NCBI GenBank assembly: GCA_033961575.1
Contig: CM066736.1
Span: 93,061,852 to 93,125,851, forward strand
Origin: Aselliscus stoliczkanus
Taxonomy: Eukaryota; Chordata; Mammalia; Chiroptera; Hipposideridae
Direction: 5' to 3'
DNA length: 64,000 bases
The notes beneath the pieces are model-generated. The model had not been told where the DNA came from. It saw nothing but the letters and a program-made list of their open reading frames with translations, and ran no database searches. Position 1 is the first letter of the stretch, and the number at the start of each line of letters is the position of its first letter. Position numbers and translations under genes: made by a program. Below, piece after piece: positions 1-11,398 of the stretch.

Positions 1-1490
1 TAGTAGGCAGCTGTCATGCATCACCTCATTTACTCTAATATTCCTGTGAGGTGATGGGATTCTGAGGCACAGACATGTGACATAACTTAGGGAAGGTCAT
101 AGATGAAAGCAACAGCACCTGACACCACACTTCACTTTGCCAGACCTGAGCCCCTCCTTCCAACCACTTTGTTCCACAGCCAGGAAAACCAGGGCCCCTT
201 GCTGCTCTTTGCAGGGTAAATAAGCCCAGTTGCTTCCGATGCTCCTCATTACCAAGGTCTCCTCTCGGTCATCCTGGACCTGCTCCCTGAAGTTCAAAGC
301 CCACAGGTGGTCTGGCCAAGAAAGAGCAGCGCGAGCCTATCATCTTTCACATTTTAGACACTATACTCAGGTAAGGCAGCCTAGTTGGCCATAGATTCTT
401 AACAAGGGGTCACGCCCCTCTACAACACCTTCTACCTTCCAAGGTTCAGACTCATTGTTTCGAAATGGATCCAAAAAGATTAGACTTGAAGAACAAAGAC
501 ACCAGGAGTAGGGCGGGCCCAAATACATACATCCGCAGCTTAATGAAGCTGTCAAGGACACAGGTGTTTGTATTCCTTCATTCTGCCTTCCTTGCTGTCA
601 GCTTCATTCCTGTGTGTTAATAAGATGATTCCAGTGGCAAAGAGGGCTACCTATTTCCTTATTTATATACAAAAAGAAACACAGAAAACCTCTCTTCCAG
701 TCATAGAATATAAGTCCTTAGTCTGATCAGGATGACTTGAACACCTGAGCCAATAATAGGTACCAGGTACACACCTTTGATTTAGACTGACCACCTGTGG
801 AATGGTGGTTGGGAGTCAAGCAAATGCCCACCGCAGAGCGTGTCTCGAATAGATGGTCCCTGGTTCATATGTGAGAAGAAGGTGTTCATGCTTTGGCTCT
901 AGTTCAGTCTCTCAACCAGATGTGTATTGCTTCCTCCTCAATTTACCTAAGAGAAATTCACCATGGCAGCACTGCTGATTCTCACCAGAGGAGTGCATAT
1001 TCTTCCTAGTATCCCAATTTTTCTTTCTCTCCAATAAATATGACCTAGAATTATTGTTCTAAGAAAGTGTTTGACTCATTTCTGATCCTGCTTTCACAGG
1101 ACCCTCCATTCACAGAAAATGCCCCCACCTGAGTCATTTGGGATATTGGCACCATTCTCTATTTACTTCTCTACAAGCCCCAAATGTCTTCCTTGGTAAT
1201 GGGGGGCAGAGAAGGTGGCCACAGTTCATCTCAATGCATAGAAATTGTTTGCCCAATGTGAACACTTTTCCATTGGCCATTTATTCTCTATGCTTGGAGG
1301 GGCCCTAGGAGCAAGGCATAGGTAAAAGTCTTTGGGAGGAGATGCGAGAGGCTAGGTTTTCTGAAAAGGGATAAAGCAGACCTTGTAAGCTGTGGCAGGG
1401 GGGAGCAATTCACCTCTGCATCCCCAGGAGGGTTTTAGTATATGTGTTTTTGAATGGGTATAAAAATAAAAATGCCCAGCAGGGGCTCAT
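1..1490. other. Downstream flank, no gene recognised
   Basis: AT-rich unique-looking DNA without convincing coding frames, CpG islands or clear repeats. Some old repeat traces are likely. Confidence 0.6.
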
Positions 1491-1499
1491 GAAGAGCAA

Positions 1500-2100
1500 G
1501 CCATGCAAAACTCATTTGTCCCCTGGGCCATTGAAACCGCAGGTGTCCCTACCCCTGGTGTTGGCTCCCTCTGATTCACCCTGTATATCACTCCAGAATG
1601 AGTTTTCAAAGAGTGCAGATCTGATCATGTCCTTTTTCACTTACAAAGCTCTGACATTTCCCTGTTGCCTTGAGGATAAAAGCCTATCTCCCCAGCCCGG
1701 CATGAGAACCCCTGCCAGCAGCTTCGCCACTCTCCTCCTGGGCCTCTGCATTCTGTGCTGTGAGCACACCGAGCTGTGGGCCACCATCACCCAAGCCCCA
1801 CTCTGTCCCACTTCTAGGCCTTGATCCACTGTCTGTCATGCTCATCCTCCCTTGTATGATGGCTCAAGGGCCCTTTCCTCAGAAACTTTCCTGTCTCCTA
1901 GGCTGTTAGTCACCTTTTCTCCCTTCTTTCTGATGCTGTATCGTGACATCGCTCACACTGAGTTATGACTTTTTCACAGGCTAGCTCCTGACTCCCCTCT
2001 TTCTGTGAGAGGTTTGGAGGGCAGGGATTTAGTTTAGTTTCATTTGTATCTCCCTTGCCTTAGACACTCAACACACATTAGGTGAATAGAAAGGTAGATG
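1500..2100 (+). repeat. LINE-2 fragment
   Basis: Diverged L2 3' order: CAGATCTGATCATGTC, CTTTCCTGTCTCCTA, and the L2 end GAGGGCAGGGATTTAGTTT...ACTCAACACACATTAGGTGAATAG. Confidence 0.65.
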
Positions 2101-2439
2101 AAAGGAGAGATGGGAGGAAGATGGGAGGGATGAATTAAACCAGCCTCACTTTTTTTCTGCCTAGGTCAGTAGACATCCATCAGGGATGCTTTGCAATGTC
2201 TGGACTTTTGATCACCAAATAATGGTAGCCCAATAGGTGGTGACAAGTGATGAGCCACAGGGCTCTGCCCTAGGCCATGTCACACTCAATTTTTAGCCAA
2301 GAGAGGGGCTACTTTTAATCGGCATTATTATTCCTTGGCAGAAGTGACATTTAAAAATGTCATCTGTTGTGCTGAACTCTGCCACTTGCTGAAGGCTTCT
2401 GGTCTATCAGGCCTTCGAGTCCTCCCCAATAAAGGGCAC

Positions 2440-2745
2440 CAACCTGGCCCCAATCATGTGCCTTGTGCCACAAGACAGAGACCATCTAGTACCTCCATGA
2501 ACTGCACCCCTTTACTTGTAGCCTCCTTCCCTACATCTGCCAGGTGTCTCCCCGCCAGCACACCTGGCCACCTGCTCTTCCAGGAACTCCCCACGCACAG
2601 TCCCACCCCTAGTCCTTTGCACTTCTGTCTCAGCCTGAAGTGTCTTTTCTCCATGTCCCCACCCAGATAAATCCTGGACCCAGCTCAGATAAGCCCATTC
2701 TGCATCTTGAGCTCCAACCTGACCCACCAAAAGCCTTCTTCCTTG
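2440..2745 (+). repeat. LINE-2 fragment
   Basis: L2-like text CTCTTCCAGGAACTCCCCA, CCTTTGCACTTCTGTCTCAGCCTG and AGCTCAGATAAGCCC, diverged. Confidence 0.5.
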
Positions 2746-3763
2746 GTACTCTTGCTCCACTGCAGGCTGTCACTCTGCTGACAAAAGTAGAACTCTGATT
2801 AGTGATGCCCAGTGAGGTGCTCTATGTGCCTGCCAGAAAGGAAATATCGAAAGTGTCCATGGGATTCACGACTTGGAAAACACAGGACTTGTGCACTTCG
2901 TCTTGCTCAGGAACCTATGACAGCTCTCTTATAGCCTCATACATAGAGGCTTAAACTCTTCTGCTCAGCTTCCAATTTCCTGTCCCCCACCTCAACACCA
3001 AGCCCATTCCACATCCCAATGTCCTGCCTTCTGTTTCAACCAGTCAAGATCCCAGACTTCCCTCTGTACCTATAAAGCCTCCCCTCATATTTCTAGTTTC
3101 TGTCTGCAAGAAGCAACTCAGTATCTGCTCCTCTCAGATATTTTGTACCATTTGGGCCACCTCCTCTTCAGAGTTCTCACAACGTGACACCCATCCACTC
3201 ATTCTTACCATGTATTGCTTACACGGATGATGTATACCTGAGATGCTACAGAGCAAGTACCCTGTCCCAAAATGCGAAAGAACTGATTTCTATCCTCTCC
3301 TCTGTGTTGCCTAGCTATATTACAATGTGTTTTATTTCCTCACCATAAAGTAGGGATATTGACCTGTACGTTCCCAGCGAGGTTGTGAGACACAATTTAA
3401 TAATGAAGGTGACAGACTTAAATAAGCAGAAACATTTTTATTAAAGGAGTTGCCATTGGCCCTGTTGGATGGTAAGTTCCCAGAGGGTACATTCCTGTGA
3501 CCTCAGGAATGTAGACTGCCCAGAGGGAACGAGGGACCCTTGATATACTTGCTCCCTCTAAAGTTTCTTCAGGCCAAAGGGCATTATTTTGCTGGACAAA
3601 GGGGCTATGATGAGCAGTGAGGGTAGGTGGAAATGTGAGCATTTCCCTAGAAAATAAAGGCAACCAGAAGCGTAATAGGGATCACCACTCAGATGGGGTC
3701 AGAAGCCTGGAACCTACATATACTGTGGGACTCTTGAATCTGTGCCCCTTCCCCTGTGTAGTG

Positions 3764-3870
3764 GGTTTTTTTTTTTTTGAGGGCAGTGTCACTGGCCCTC
3801 ATATGTGGGATCCGAACCTGGGCCGCTGCCATCCCAAGCAACTCTTAACCACCACACCACTCGGCTGGCC
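3764..3870 (-). repeat. tRNA-derived SINE, short subtype
   Basis: A tRNA-like head runs on the minus strand, with an incomplete B-box (GGTTCGGATCCC) and a short tail GGGCCAGTGACACTGCCCTC plus poly(A). Imperfect target duplications of 12 bp (3752-3763 and 3871-3882, one mismatch) flank it. Confidence 0.88.
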
Positions 3871-4421
3871 CCCTGTGTGGTGTTTTTAATCCTTGCTTAT
3901 TTCCCTGTAAAAATCAGATGACAGAGCTTGAAGGTATACAGAACTTGGAGAGTGCAGGAAGGGGGGTTAGGAATATGACTGCAAAGCACTGCTGGTGGTG
4001 AGGGTCACCAGACACAAAGCCAGGGGTGGAAGGTAGAGTCTGACCTGTGGTGGCTGGATGAGGGTTCCGGGCTTGCACTGTGGGGGCTCTGGGTTCCCCA
4101 ACAGGACAGATCATGTCACTTTCTTTTTCTTATGTTCTCACTTTATTGGGGCTTGGTTATGGGCTAAATGTTGGTAGGCATCTACCAGTGGGGCTGGGAA
4201 GAGAGCATGCAGTGACAGTCCACCATCACAGGTCCCATGGGAGGGGACTCAAGGAGTCCCAGAATGTGGGAGGCGGTGGGGCCTCATGGATTATATAGTA
4301 AAGGCCCCAGTGAATACAGGAAAGCAGAGTCAAATGGAGTCTGGAGCCCAAGTTAGAGGCCCTAAGTTAAAGAATAACATTTTACAGCATCCGCTCTGTG
4401 ATTTAAAATAAATAGCTTAAG

Positions 4422-4874
4422 GGCCAGCCGAGTGGCGCATTGGTTAAGCGCTGGTTTTGGGATGCCAGCGGCCCCGGTTCGGATCCCACATGAGGGCCAG
4501 TGACACTGCCCTCTACAGCTAACAACAGCTCCACCTGGAGCTGGGCTGTGCGAGCCCCGGTGATGGTGTGGGCTGCAGCCCCTGCTGCAGTGGGCTGCCA
4601 TAGGCTACAGTGAGTGGCCCGTGGCCAGCGTGAGTGGCCGGCAGCCAAGCGTGAGCTGCCAATAGCCGCGATGAGCGACATCCAGAGGCCAGCGACCGAT
4701 CTGCCTCATCCGGGAAGAGCGCAATGACGATACCAACAGTGAAGCAACATCCTCCGCAACTAAAAACTGAAGAACAAGAAGACGGCAACTAGTCTGTTCC
4801 CCTTCCCCGATTCCCCAACGCTGTTCCCCTCCACCAATTCCCCAATAAAATCTTTAAAAAAAAAAAAAATAAAT
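4422..4874 (+). repeat. tRNA-derived SINE, long subtype (VES-like tail)
   Basis: The head resembles a tRNA with pol III A- and B-boxes (GTGGCGCATTGG; GGTTCGGATCC). A body of about 300 bp follows, ending in repeated TTCCCC blocks, CCCCAATAAAATCT and poly(A). A perfect 16-bp target duplication (4406-4421 and 4875-4890) proves L1-type retroposition. Confidence 0.92.
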
Positions 4875-4890
4875 AAATAAATAGCTTAAG

Positions 4891-5585
4891 TGCAAATTAA
4901 AATTATATTTTTGAAATGAAACAAACTTACATCCATGCTGAAATGAGGATTGTTCCCTTTTAGACAGTCTGATTTTTTTTAATTTGGTTTTTCCACCTTG
5001 TAGATCCCACACAGGGGCAGACGGGAAGGGTCAGAGTGAAGGGCAGCGTTGACATTATTTCCTGGAGTCAGAGGACCTGAGCAGGGGCCTCTCTTCATAG
5101 GATCAAGCTGCTTCTGGAGGTAGTGAGCTCCGGTTTTCCAGGCAAAGGCCACCTCATAACACCTGGAGATGCTTTCCACCACCCCTTCTACTCTGTGCAC
5201 CTGCTCATGAGGCAAAGGGATGGGGCTAGAAAACTCCAGCACCATGGAGAGCTCCACAGAGTTCTGCAGCTGCGATCTGGTTCCCCTTCCTACAACGTGT
5301 GTTCAAGTCTTGGACTTGGGCAGGGAAGTTTTGCAGCACTAAAGCCCCAGAGGGGCTGGCAGCCACCATTCAGGACCGGTTTTCCCTTTCTCCCTCCTCC
5401 TCAACACCTATTCTTCATCTAGCCCTGCCAAGCGTCCTGAACTCACAGGGACATCTGACTGGAGCGACAAGTGCCTTTTATTCTTCCACCGCCTCCCTTC
5501 CCAGCAGCCTGGAAAGGCTTCTATGAGGAGCCACCACCTGAAATAGGGTGGATGGGAGGACAAGGAGCAGGGTCCCTCTTAAATG
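4891..5585. other. Flank without recognised feature
   Basis: Moderate-GC sequence with a T-run near 4972-4980. The short open frames here have no familiar domain, and no repeat family is evident. Confidence 0.5.
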
Positions 5586-5820
5586 GGAAGTGGTAGTAAT
5601 TAGCCTTAACGGAGAGGGAAGGGTAGCCCATTCCATTGCAGGGAAATGGGATTTTTAAATCATTTTAAGGGCTGTGTCAGCTCACAAATGGCCTGTAGTG
5701 GGCCCTCAGGCTGGTAATTAGCTCTCTTGTCTCTAATGAAAGCAGAGGGGCAGGAGGAGGTATCACTTAATGAACATAGGGATTAACTCCCAAATAGGCC
5801 CTAAATAAATAGGCAGGTGC
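5585..5820. promoter_or_regulatory. Candidate conserved non-coding block
   Basis: Non-repeat sequence with TAATTAGCC, GGTAATTAGC, TTTAAATCATTTTAA and CTAAATAAATAGG cores spaced over 230 bp, with several rare CpGs outside. It has the composition of a developmental enhancer. Evidence is compositional only. Confidence 0.3.
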
Positions 5821-6925
5821 AGGGGAGGGGTGAGGACAGGGCCTGGCCACCAGGGCCCCAGGCTGAGGGGCAGTCAGTCCATGAACTTGGTGAAGGAGGT
5901 CCAGGGTTTCCTGAGTCCCACAGAACGAGTGCCCACCCCAACCCTACATGGTGCAAAGTCCCCCTTCACTCCTTCACTTCAAGAGTCCAGGGGCGAATGG
6001 TAGCCTCCCCAGTCTAGGAGAGGAGAGGCTCTCCTGTAGGCCAGATCCTTGAAATCTGTAGGCCTGCATGAAATTCCAGGATGAAACATGGGGGGCGCTT
6101 ACAGGGCATGTTGTTGGCAGCAGAAAGGAGCCCCCACACTTCAGCCCAGTGATGCACAACCAAGAGCAGCCCACTTGCCTTGGTCCCCCTCTGGACCCCA
6201 GGAGCCAGGAAGGTCTGTTAGGAGCCTTGAGGCTGAGCCTCAACCCAGAGCTCCTCCCCGCTTGGAACAGACCAGCAGGGCTGAAGGCGGTGAGTTCTGG
6301 AGAGGAGGAAAAGAAGGGCTGGTTGTGTCAGCCCCATTGCCTGTGGCTCTCTGGGCACTGCCAATTTCTGCTTCTACAGCAAATCCTCTTTTTCCCTGGA
6401 AAACTGGTCATGCAGAGTCTGCAGAGAAACCTACTTTCTTGATGCATCCTCTGTGAAGAGCAGTAATTCCAAGTGTTCAGAATAATCAGGCTAGAATCCC
6501 CCAGAAGCTGTGGATCCAGCCAATGTGCACCAAGTTAGTGGCATTATGGGGCAGGGAGACAGGTGATGGCAGCCAAGAACCCAAGGCTGATTTTGTGGTA
6601 TTTTAAGAAATAATATTTATTAACCTGGAAAACAAAGAAGAGAAGCACTGAGCAGGCATCAGGGCTGAGCTACGCTTTCTCTCCTCCATGTGCTGTGTGC
6701 TCGACAGGATCCTAGGCTGGAAGGAAGTCTTAGGATGCAGGAGACAGAGCCCTGGGCCAGGAGGCCAGGCTCCCGACCCAGGCTGGCTCCGCTATACCAT
6801 CACCCTCACTCTCTCTGGCTCTCAGTTTCCCCAAAGGGAGCCTATGGGATAAGATGATTTCTAAAGGTGGGCAAGAAAAGGTCATTCATTTCCACTGCCC
6901 AAGGTAGGCCTCCCTCCAGCCACGC
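5821..6925. other. Flank without recognised gene
   Basis: GC-moderate sequence. A MIR trace (CTCTCAGTTTCCCCAAAGGGAGC) lies near 6810-6860. Overlapping open frames at 6068-6456 on two plus frames have no domain signal. Confidence 0.5.
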
Positions 6926-6929
6926 ACCA

Positions 6930-7125
6930 GTACTCAACACTATCTGTAGCTTGTTATTGATCTATTTGTTTATTTATCATCTGTCTCCCCCTCTAGGCTG
7001 TAAACTCCACATGGAGAAGGACCTTGTCTGCCTTCTCCACTGGCTTTTCCATTCCTCAGCACCCAGCATCAACCTGGCATATAGCAGGCAGTTGATTCAT
7101 GTTGGCTGACTGACTGATGGGCTGG
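6930..7125 (+). repeat. LINE-2 3' end
   Basis: TTTATTTATCATCTGTCTCCCCCTCTAGGCTGTAAACTCC, then CTTGTCTGCCTT and GGCATATAGCAGGCAGTTGATT: the standard L2 tail. Confidence 0.8.
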
Positions 7126-7499
7126 CTTCCTGACTGAATGAATGATGATGCGTTGGGGCCTGTTTCACTGAGAAACCTCCAGCCCAGGGTTTGGATGAGC
7201 TGCCTGGGGTTGGACCACTGTTCCACCGGCACTGCCTCTGACTGCATCACCTGTAATAGCTTATTCCATTCAGTGCCCAACATGGGCCAGGCCAAGCAAC
7301 AGGCTCAGTTTGGATGCGCAATGAAGGACAGAAGCGCCCAAGGGCCCTCCTTACCCAAGGACCAAGCCTTCATTGGGGAATGGGTTGTAGAGAGAAACAC
7401 AGGCTTTGCTATAGGTAAAATCTACCTGCGTACTCCCAGATCCTTCCACTGTGGGGTTGGCTTTGTGTCAGTTTCACATGGGAATTACCTGCATGGAAT

Positions 7500-7690
7500 C
7501 CAGAGTCGGACTAAGCCAGAGTTCAAATTCAGATTCTATTATTTCCTTGAACAGCTTTTTGAGCCTAAGTTTCTTCAACTGCAAAATGGGGATGATGACA
7601 GTAGCCCCCATAGCAATGGGGATGATAAAAATAGCACCTCCCTTGTAGATTTTTGGAGAAGCTTAAGCAGGTTAGGCATATTTTTATGAC
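7500..7690 (+). repeat. MIR SINE
   Basis: Core phrase AAGTTTCTTCAACTGCAAAATGGGGATGATGAC matches MIR. It explains part of the 183-codon open frame overlapping it. Confidence 0.7.
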
Positions 7691-7889
7691 AGCCCACTTA
7701 GTTTGTCCCCCACTGGCCTCAAGGTGCAGAGCCATTTCCAGAGAGCACACACCGATGCCCAGGGACAGCCTGTGGGGTGAAGTAGGAGGGTGCTGTGGGG
7801 AGCCATGGCCTCCTGTGGGACAGGCCCAGGTCCCAGAACCAGCAGACCTCGTGCGGGTTGTATAAAGTGACTGTTCCAGCAACCTACAT

Positions 7890-8115
7890 GTTCTGTGTTT
7901 ACCATGAGGCAAAGCAGTTGTGAATAAGTGCTGTCCATGTCGCAACTCATCTGCTGTGCAGGAGAGCCCTGAGAAGTAGGTACTATCAACATCCCCCTTG
8001 TAAAGATGAAGACACTCTCTGTAAGATGAGAGCTAAGTAAGCTGCCCAAGGCTGTGCAGCTGCCAAATGGAGAAGCTATGGTCTGAACCCATGTAATCTG
8101 GCTCCTGGGCCACAC
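7890..8115 (-). repeat. MIR SINE
   Basis: Antisense MIR: TAGGTACTATCAACATCCCC, CTGCCCAAGGCTGTGCAGCTG, GGTCTGAACCCATGTAATCTGGCTCC. Confidence 0.75.
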
Positions 8116-8191
8116 GCCAACACCATGCCACACTGCTGCTCTCAGCCCTTACCTTCCCTTCAGTTAGAAGGATCTTCCCAGACCTTATTCC

Positions 8192-8196
<5 letters not shown>

Positions 8197-8254
<58 letters not shown>
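8197..8254. repeat. (TC)n microsatellite, 29 units
   Basis: Uninterrupted TC dinucleotides followed by a pyrimidine-rich tract to about 8360. The whole strand asymmetry (about 160 nt of C/T) could form triplex DNA. Confidence 0.97.
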
Positions 8255-8256
<2 letters not shown>

Positions 8257-8394
8257 CTCCCAACCTGTCTCATACCTTTCCATCTGTCTTTTTCCCTATC
8301 CCTACCCCTTCTCTTCCATTTCCCTCCCCCCACCCCCACCCCGGTCTTCCTCTTTCTCAAGTAAGTGTGCAGTCTCTGGTCTCTGAGCGGTGCT

Positions 8395-8940
8395 GGCAGA
8401 TGGGGAAGGAGGCAGAAGAAGGGGAGCCTGGGTCACTCTGAGTAGCCCTCGGACCCCCTGTGGGGAGAGCCCCTATATTCCTCAGGGGCAGCAGTGAGAT
8501 CCATTAGAATGGGAGCAGTGGCCTGGGAACTGCCTCAGTCCTTTAGCACCTTCAGATTCTTTAGCACCCCAGCACCAGCAAGGCTCCCCACTCTGTTCAC
8601 AGAGCAGATCCAAGAGGGGAGGGCCTGTAAATCCGGCCCCAGGAGGAGCCCCTGCACCAGCTCCTCTCTGGAATCACATCGTGCCTCCAGAGAAGGCAGG
8701 GATGGAGGGAGTAGAGCCCCAATCCAGGTGCCCAGGAAGCGAAAGGGCTTCTGAGCCTCAGAGGGCGCACACTTTCCCTGCAAAGGCCACAAGCTCTGAA
8801 AACCCAGTGCCAGCGGGGTAGTCTGGGGACCAGGCTGTTTGTTCTGGGCTCAGGGCACGTGAGCTCAGAGAATCAGGGCCTATGTAGCACCCACGGCAGT
8901 TTATTGGAAAGTACCCCTTGCCTCTGCCCCACTTTTGTAG
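8395..8940. other. Flank between microsatellites, no gene
   Basis: GC-rich ordinary sequence; a CCAGCACC-like repeat of AGCACC near 8545-8580 is too weak to call. Confidence 0.5.
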
Positions 8941-8946
8941 CAAACG

Positions 8947-8948
<2 letters not shown>

Positions 8949-8994
<46 letters not shown>
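8949..8994. repeat. (TG)n microsatellite, 23 units
   Basis: Uninterrupted TG dinucleotides; a Z-DNA-prone alternating sequence. Confidence 0.97.
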
Positions 8995-8995
<1 letters not shown>

Positions 8996-8999
8996 CTGA

Positions 9000-10110
9000 T
9001 TCATCTGATTATTTTCTCATGATAAACCAGACTTGACCAAGTATTTGTCTTTTTCTGGACCAACTCATCTTCATATGATTTTTAGGCAATTAAAGTTTTA
9101 GAGGTCATATATAGCTAAATATCAACTTAGAGACTGACAGCATTCTCTGACTGGAATTTTCACTGCAGATGACGCCCAGTCACAGCTACAACACATCTTT
9201 CCTCAACCTAGCCTCACTTGGTGACAGTATTCCCAGATGGGTGGTGCTGGGAAGTATTCTGCATCAGATTTAACTAGTCTGGCCATTAATGATCTCTGAC
9301 AGCTTTGAGAGAGCAATTTTCTCCATATAGAGATGAGTTTCCCAGGCTGAAATGTCACGTGGATTCTGTCCATGGCCCCTGCATGTCTCAACACGTGGGG
9401 CACGGTTTCTGGGACCAGGCCCAGGAGAAGAGAAGACCCATGTGAGATTTAATGATGCGCCCTGCAGCAGTGTCAAGATTGGAATCAAACTTCTTTCCAA
9501 ACAGAGGCTATGTGGTCCAGCTTCAGACCAAGTAGTGAGGGTATAAGCAGCTGCCATATTCCATGGGTCTCAGGCCCCTTGTTAGGGCATCTCTAATGCC
9601 AGGGCACCAACGAAGGCAGGAGGGGAGATGGGATCCCCTGGGCTGGTTGAGGGAAAGGGGGACTTGTGCATAGCTACAGTCCAAGGCCCACCCACATGCC
9701 CCAGGATGAGGATCGAGCTGTTGCAGCCTCTAAATGGCTCATGTTCAGTGTGCCCTGGCTCCCGTGTACCCCAACCCTCTGTGGTGCCGCAGCCCTAAGG
9801 GGGACCGGTGAGGGTCATTCATGCCCTCCACTTAACCAACCTTCTCCTACAGGGTATGTGGGTGTGTGGGAGGGATGGTCAGGCTTTTCCTGGGATCCCC
9901 CCTGGGGGTTGCAATTCCTCTCCAGGTGCACACTCCCTGGCCTCCAGTGGCTACAGAGAGAACTTACTTTCCTCTCTGCTGCCTCCCCTCCCCGCTACTG
10001 GTGCCACATCTGCCAAGGCAAGGTCTGTGTGGGCCCTTCTTGGGGGCAGCTCTGGACTGCTATGACACTTCCTGGATGAAGGGTCTCCTACTCAGAACCT
10101 CATTAAATCC
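9000..10110. other. Flank, no gene recognised
   Basis: Nothing conserved or repetitive is clear apart from AT-rich text at 9000-9120. The overlapping plus-strand frames at 9666-10120 are shadows of GC-rich sequence. Confidence 0.5.
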
Positions 10111-10119
10111 AGGATGGTG

Positions 10120-10255
10120 ACCCCAACTCATGTAAGCACAGCACTTCACAGTGTAGATTTCAGCCTCATGGCTGCCCCGGGAAATAGACCATTCCCACTT
10201 ACTGGATGAGAATGGTGAGATAGTAACAAGTGGAGCCATGATGCTGGACCTGGCA
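10120..10255 (-). repeat. MIR SINE
   Basis: Weak antisense MIR: AAGCACAGCACTTCACAGTG, CACTTACTGGATGAGAATGGTGAG. It ends about 110 bp before the conserved-looking block at 10.37 kb. Confidence 0.5.
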
Positions 10256-10369
10256 TGCTCCATGCCATGTTGAGCTTGAGGGAGACCCCTGGCAAGATCC
10301 GGGGTGGGTTGAGTGGGGCTGGGTTCTCTTCAAAGGTCAGCTGTGCTCTTGGGGGCTTTCAAAGTCTGG

Positions 10370-10600
10370 CTGCCTGACTTTGAATCTATCTCATTGTGAG
10401 TGAATTAATTGTTGTGCAACCTAGAGTGGTGAGACAAGTTAATTACATAATTACGGCAAAATGACATGTTATTTCATGGCTGCAATATGGTAACTCTGTT
10501 GGAAACAATTGTAATTGCCCAGAAACTGCATTCAAGTGGCTCCGTTATCTCTCGATAACCATGTAATTAACTTGTGTTACAACTTTATCTGCAGCAAACT
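10370..10600. promoter_or_regulatory. Candidate conserved enhancer downstream of LMO1 with palindromic GATA pair
   Basis: An AT-rich non-repeat block holds repeated TTAATT and TAATTA cores (GAATTAATTG, GTTAATTACATAATTACG, CAATTGTAATTG, TAATTAAC), a CAAGTG E-box at 10533-10538 and GTTATCTCTCGATAAC at 10544-10559. GC-rich ordinary sequence borders it on both sides. Confidence 0.45.
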
Positions 10601-11273
10601 CTGAAGTTAGGAGTTGGGGACCTTGGGGTACGCACAGCCATCTCAGATCTAAGGGCCCAGGGAGGGTCTGGCATTGAGGGGGCTCTGCTATAATCTAGGA
10701 AAATAATTTGCTCTTCCATGTTGAGCAAGGAAAATTCCTCGTTACGGACTGCAGCCCTCAAACTCATGCACTCACATTCATTCCTAATCTAACAGTCGCA
10801 TACAGACAACTCCCCAGTTTGATGTCACACAAAAGTACCCCCAGCAGTTGGGCCGACTGGCTCTCTGCCTCTCTTTTCTCTCACACACATGGGTGCAGTT
10901 TCTTCACAGGAGAAGGAGATCCCAAAGTTGAGAACTCCTGCTCCAAGGTCCTTGGCCCAAGCAATCCCTCCCCACAGAATAGGCCACTGGCCACAAAACC
11001 ACAACGTGGAGACATAGCTCCTCCAAGTGCCCACCAAAGCGCAGCCATCTTCCTGCTACACTAAATGGAGGAGCAGGCCTGGGGACAGAGTGATGTGAGT
11101 TCTGAGCCCTGTCCCACCCTGGCAGGCAATCCCCTGCCCAGGAGAAGGCAGAAGTTGGCTCTGGTCTGTGGTCAGAAAAATAGTCCCCGGTGAAGAAGCA
11201 GCAAGTGGCCTGCTGTTGGGAGGAGCCTCTCCATACAGGCTTCCCTGTCCAGACTTTAGATTCAAGGAGCCGC

Positions 11274-11398
11274 TTTTTTTTTGTTGTTGTTGTTGTTGTT
11301 TTTTGAGGGCAGTGTCACTGGCCCTCACATGTGGGACCGAACCGGGACTGCTGGCTTCCCAAGCCAGCGCTTAACCACCGCGCCACTCGGCCAGCCCT
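11274..11398 (-). repeat. tRNA-derived SINE, short subtype
   Basis: Minus-strand copy with an (AAC)n-interrupted A-tail seen as a TTG run on the plus strand at 11281-11300. Duplications TTCAAGGAGCC and TTCAAGGATCC flank it. Confidence 0.88.

Noticed and set aside
4422..4500. True tRNA gene from the A/B-box head
   Set aside because: Embedded in a repeated SINE with poly(A) and target duplications; no full cloverleaf.
4362..4788. Minus-strand frames encoding PSAHA- and RGCSPHHH-like peptides, recurring at 40.4 and 61.6 kb
   Set aside because: They are antisense readings of the same long SINE, hence the similarity.
7138..7689. 183-codon plus-strand frame
   Set aside because: Overlaps a MIR and follows an L2 tail; content looks random.
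8125..8364. Ser/Leu-repeat frame and its Arg/Glu mirror
   Set aside because: These are translations of the (TC)n tract.
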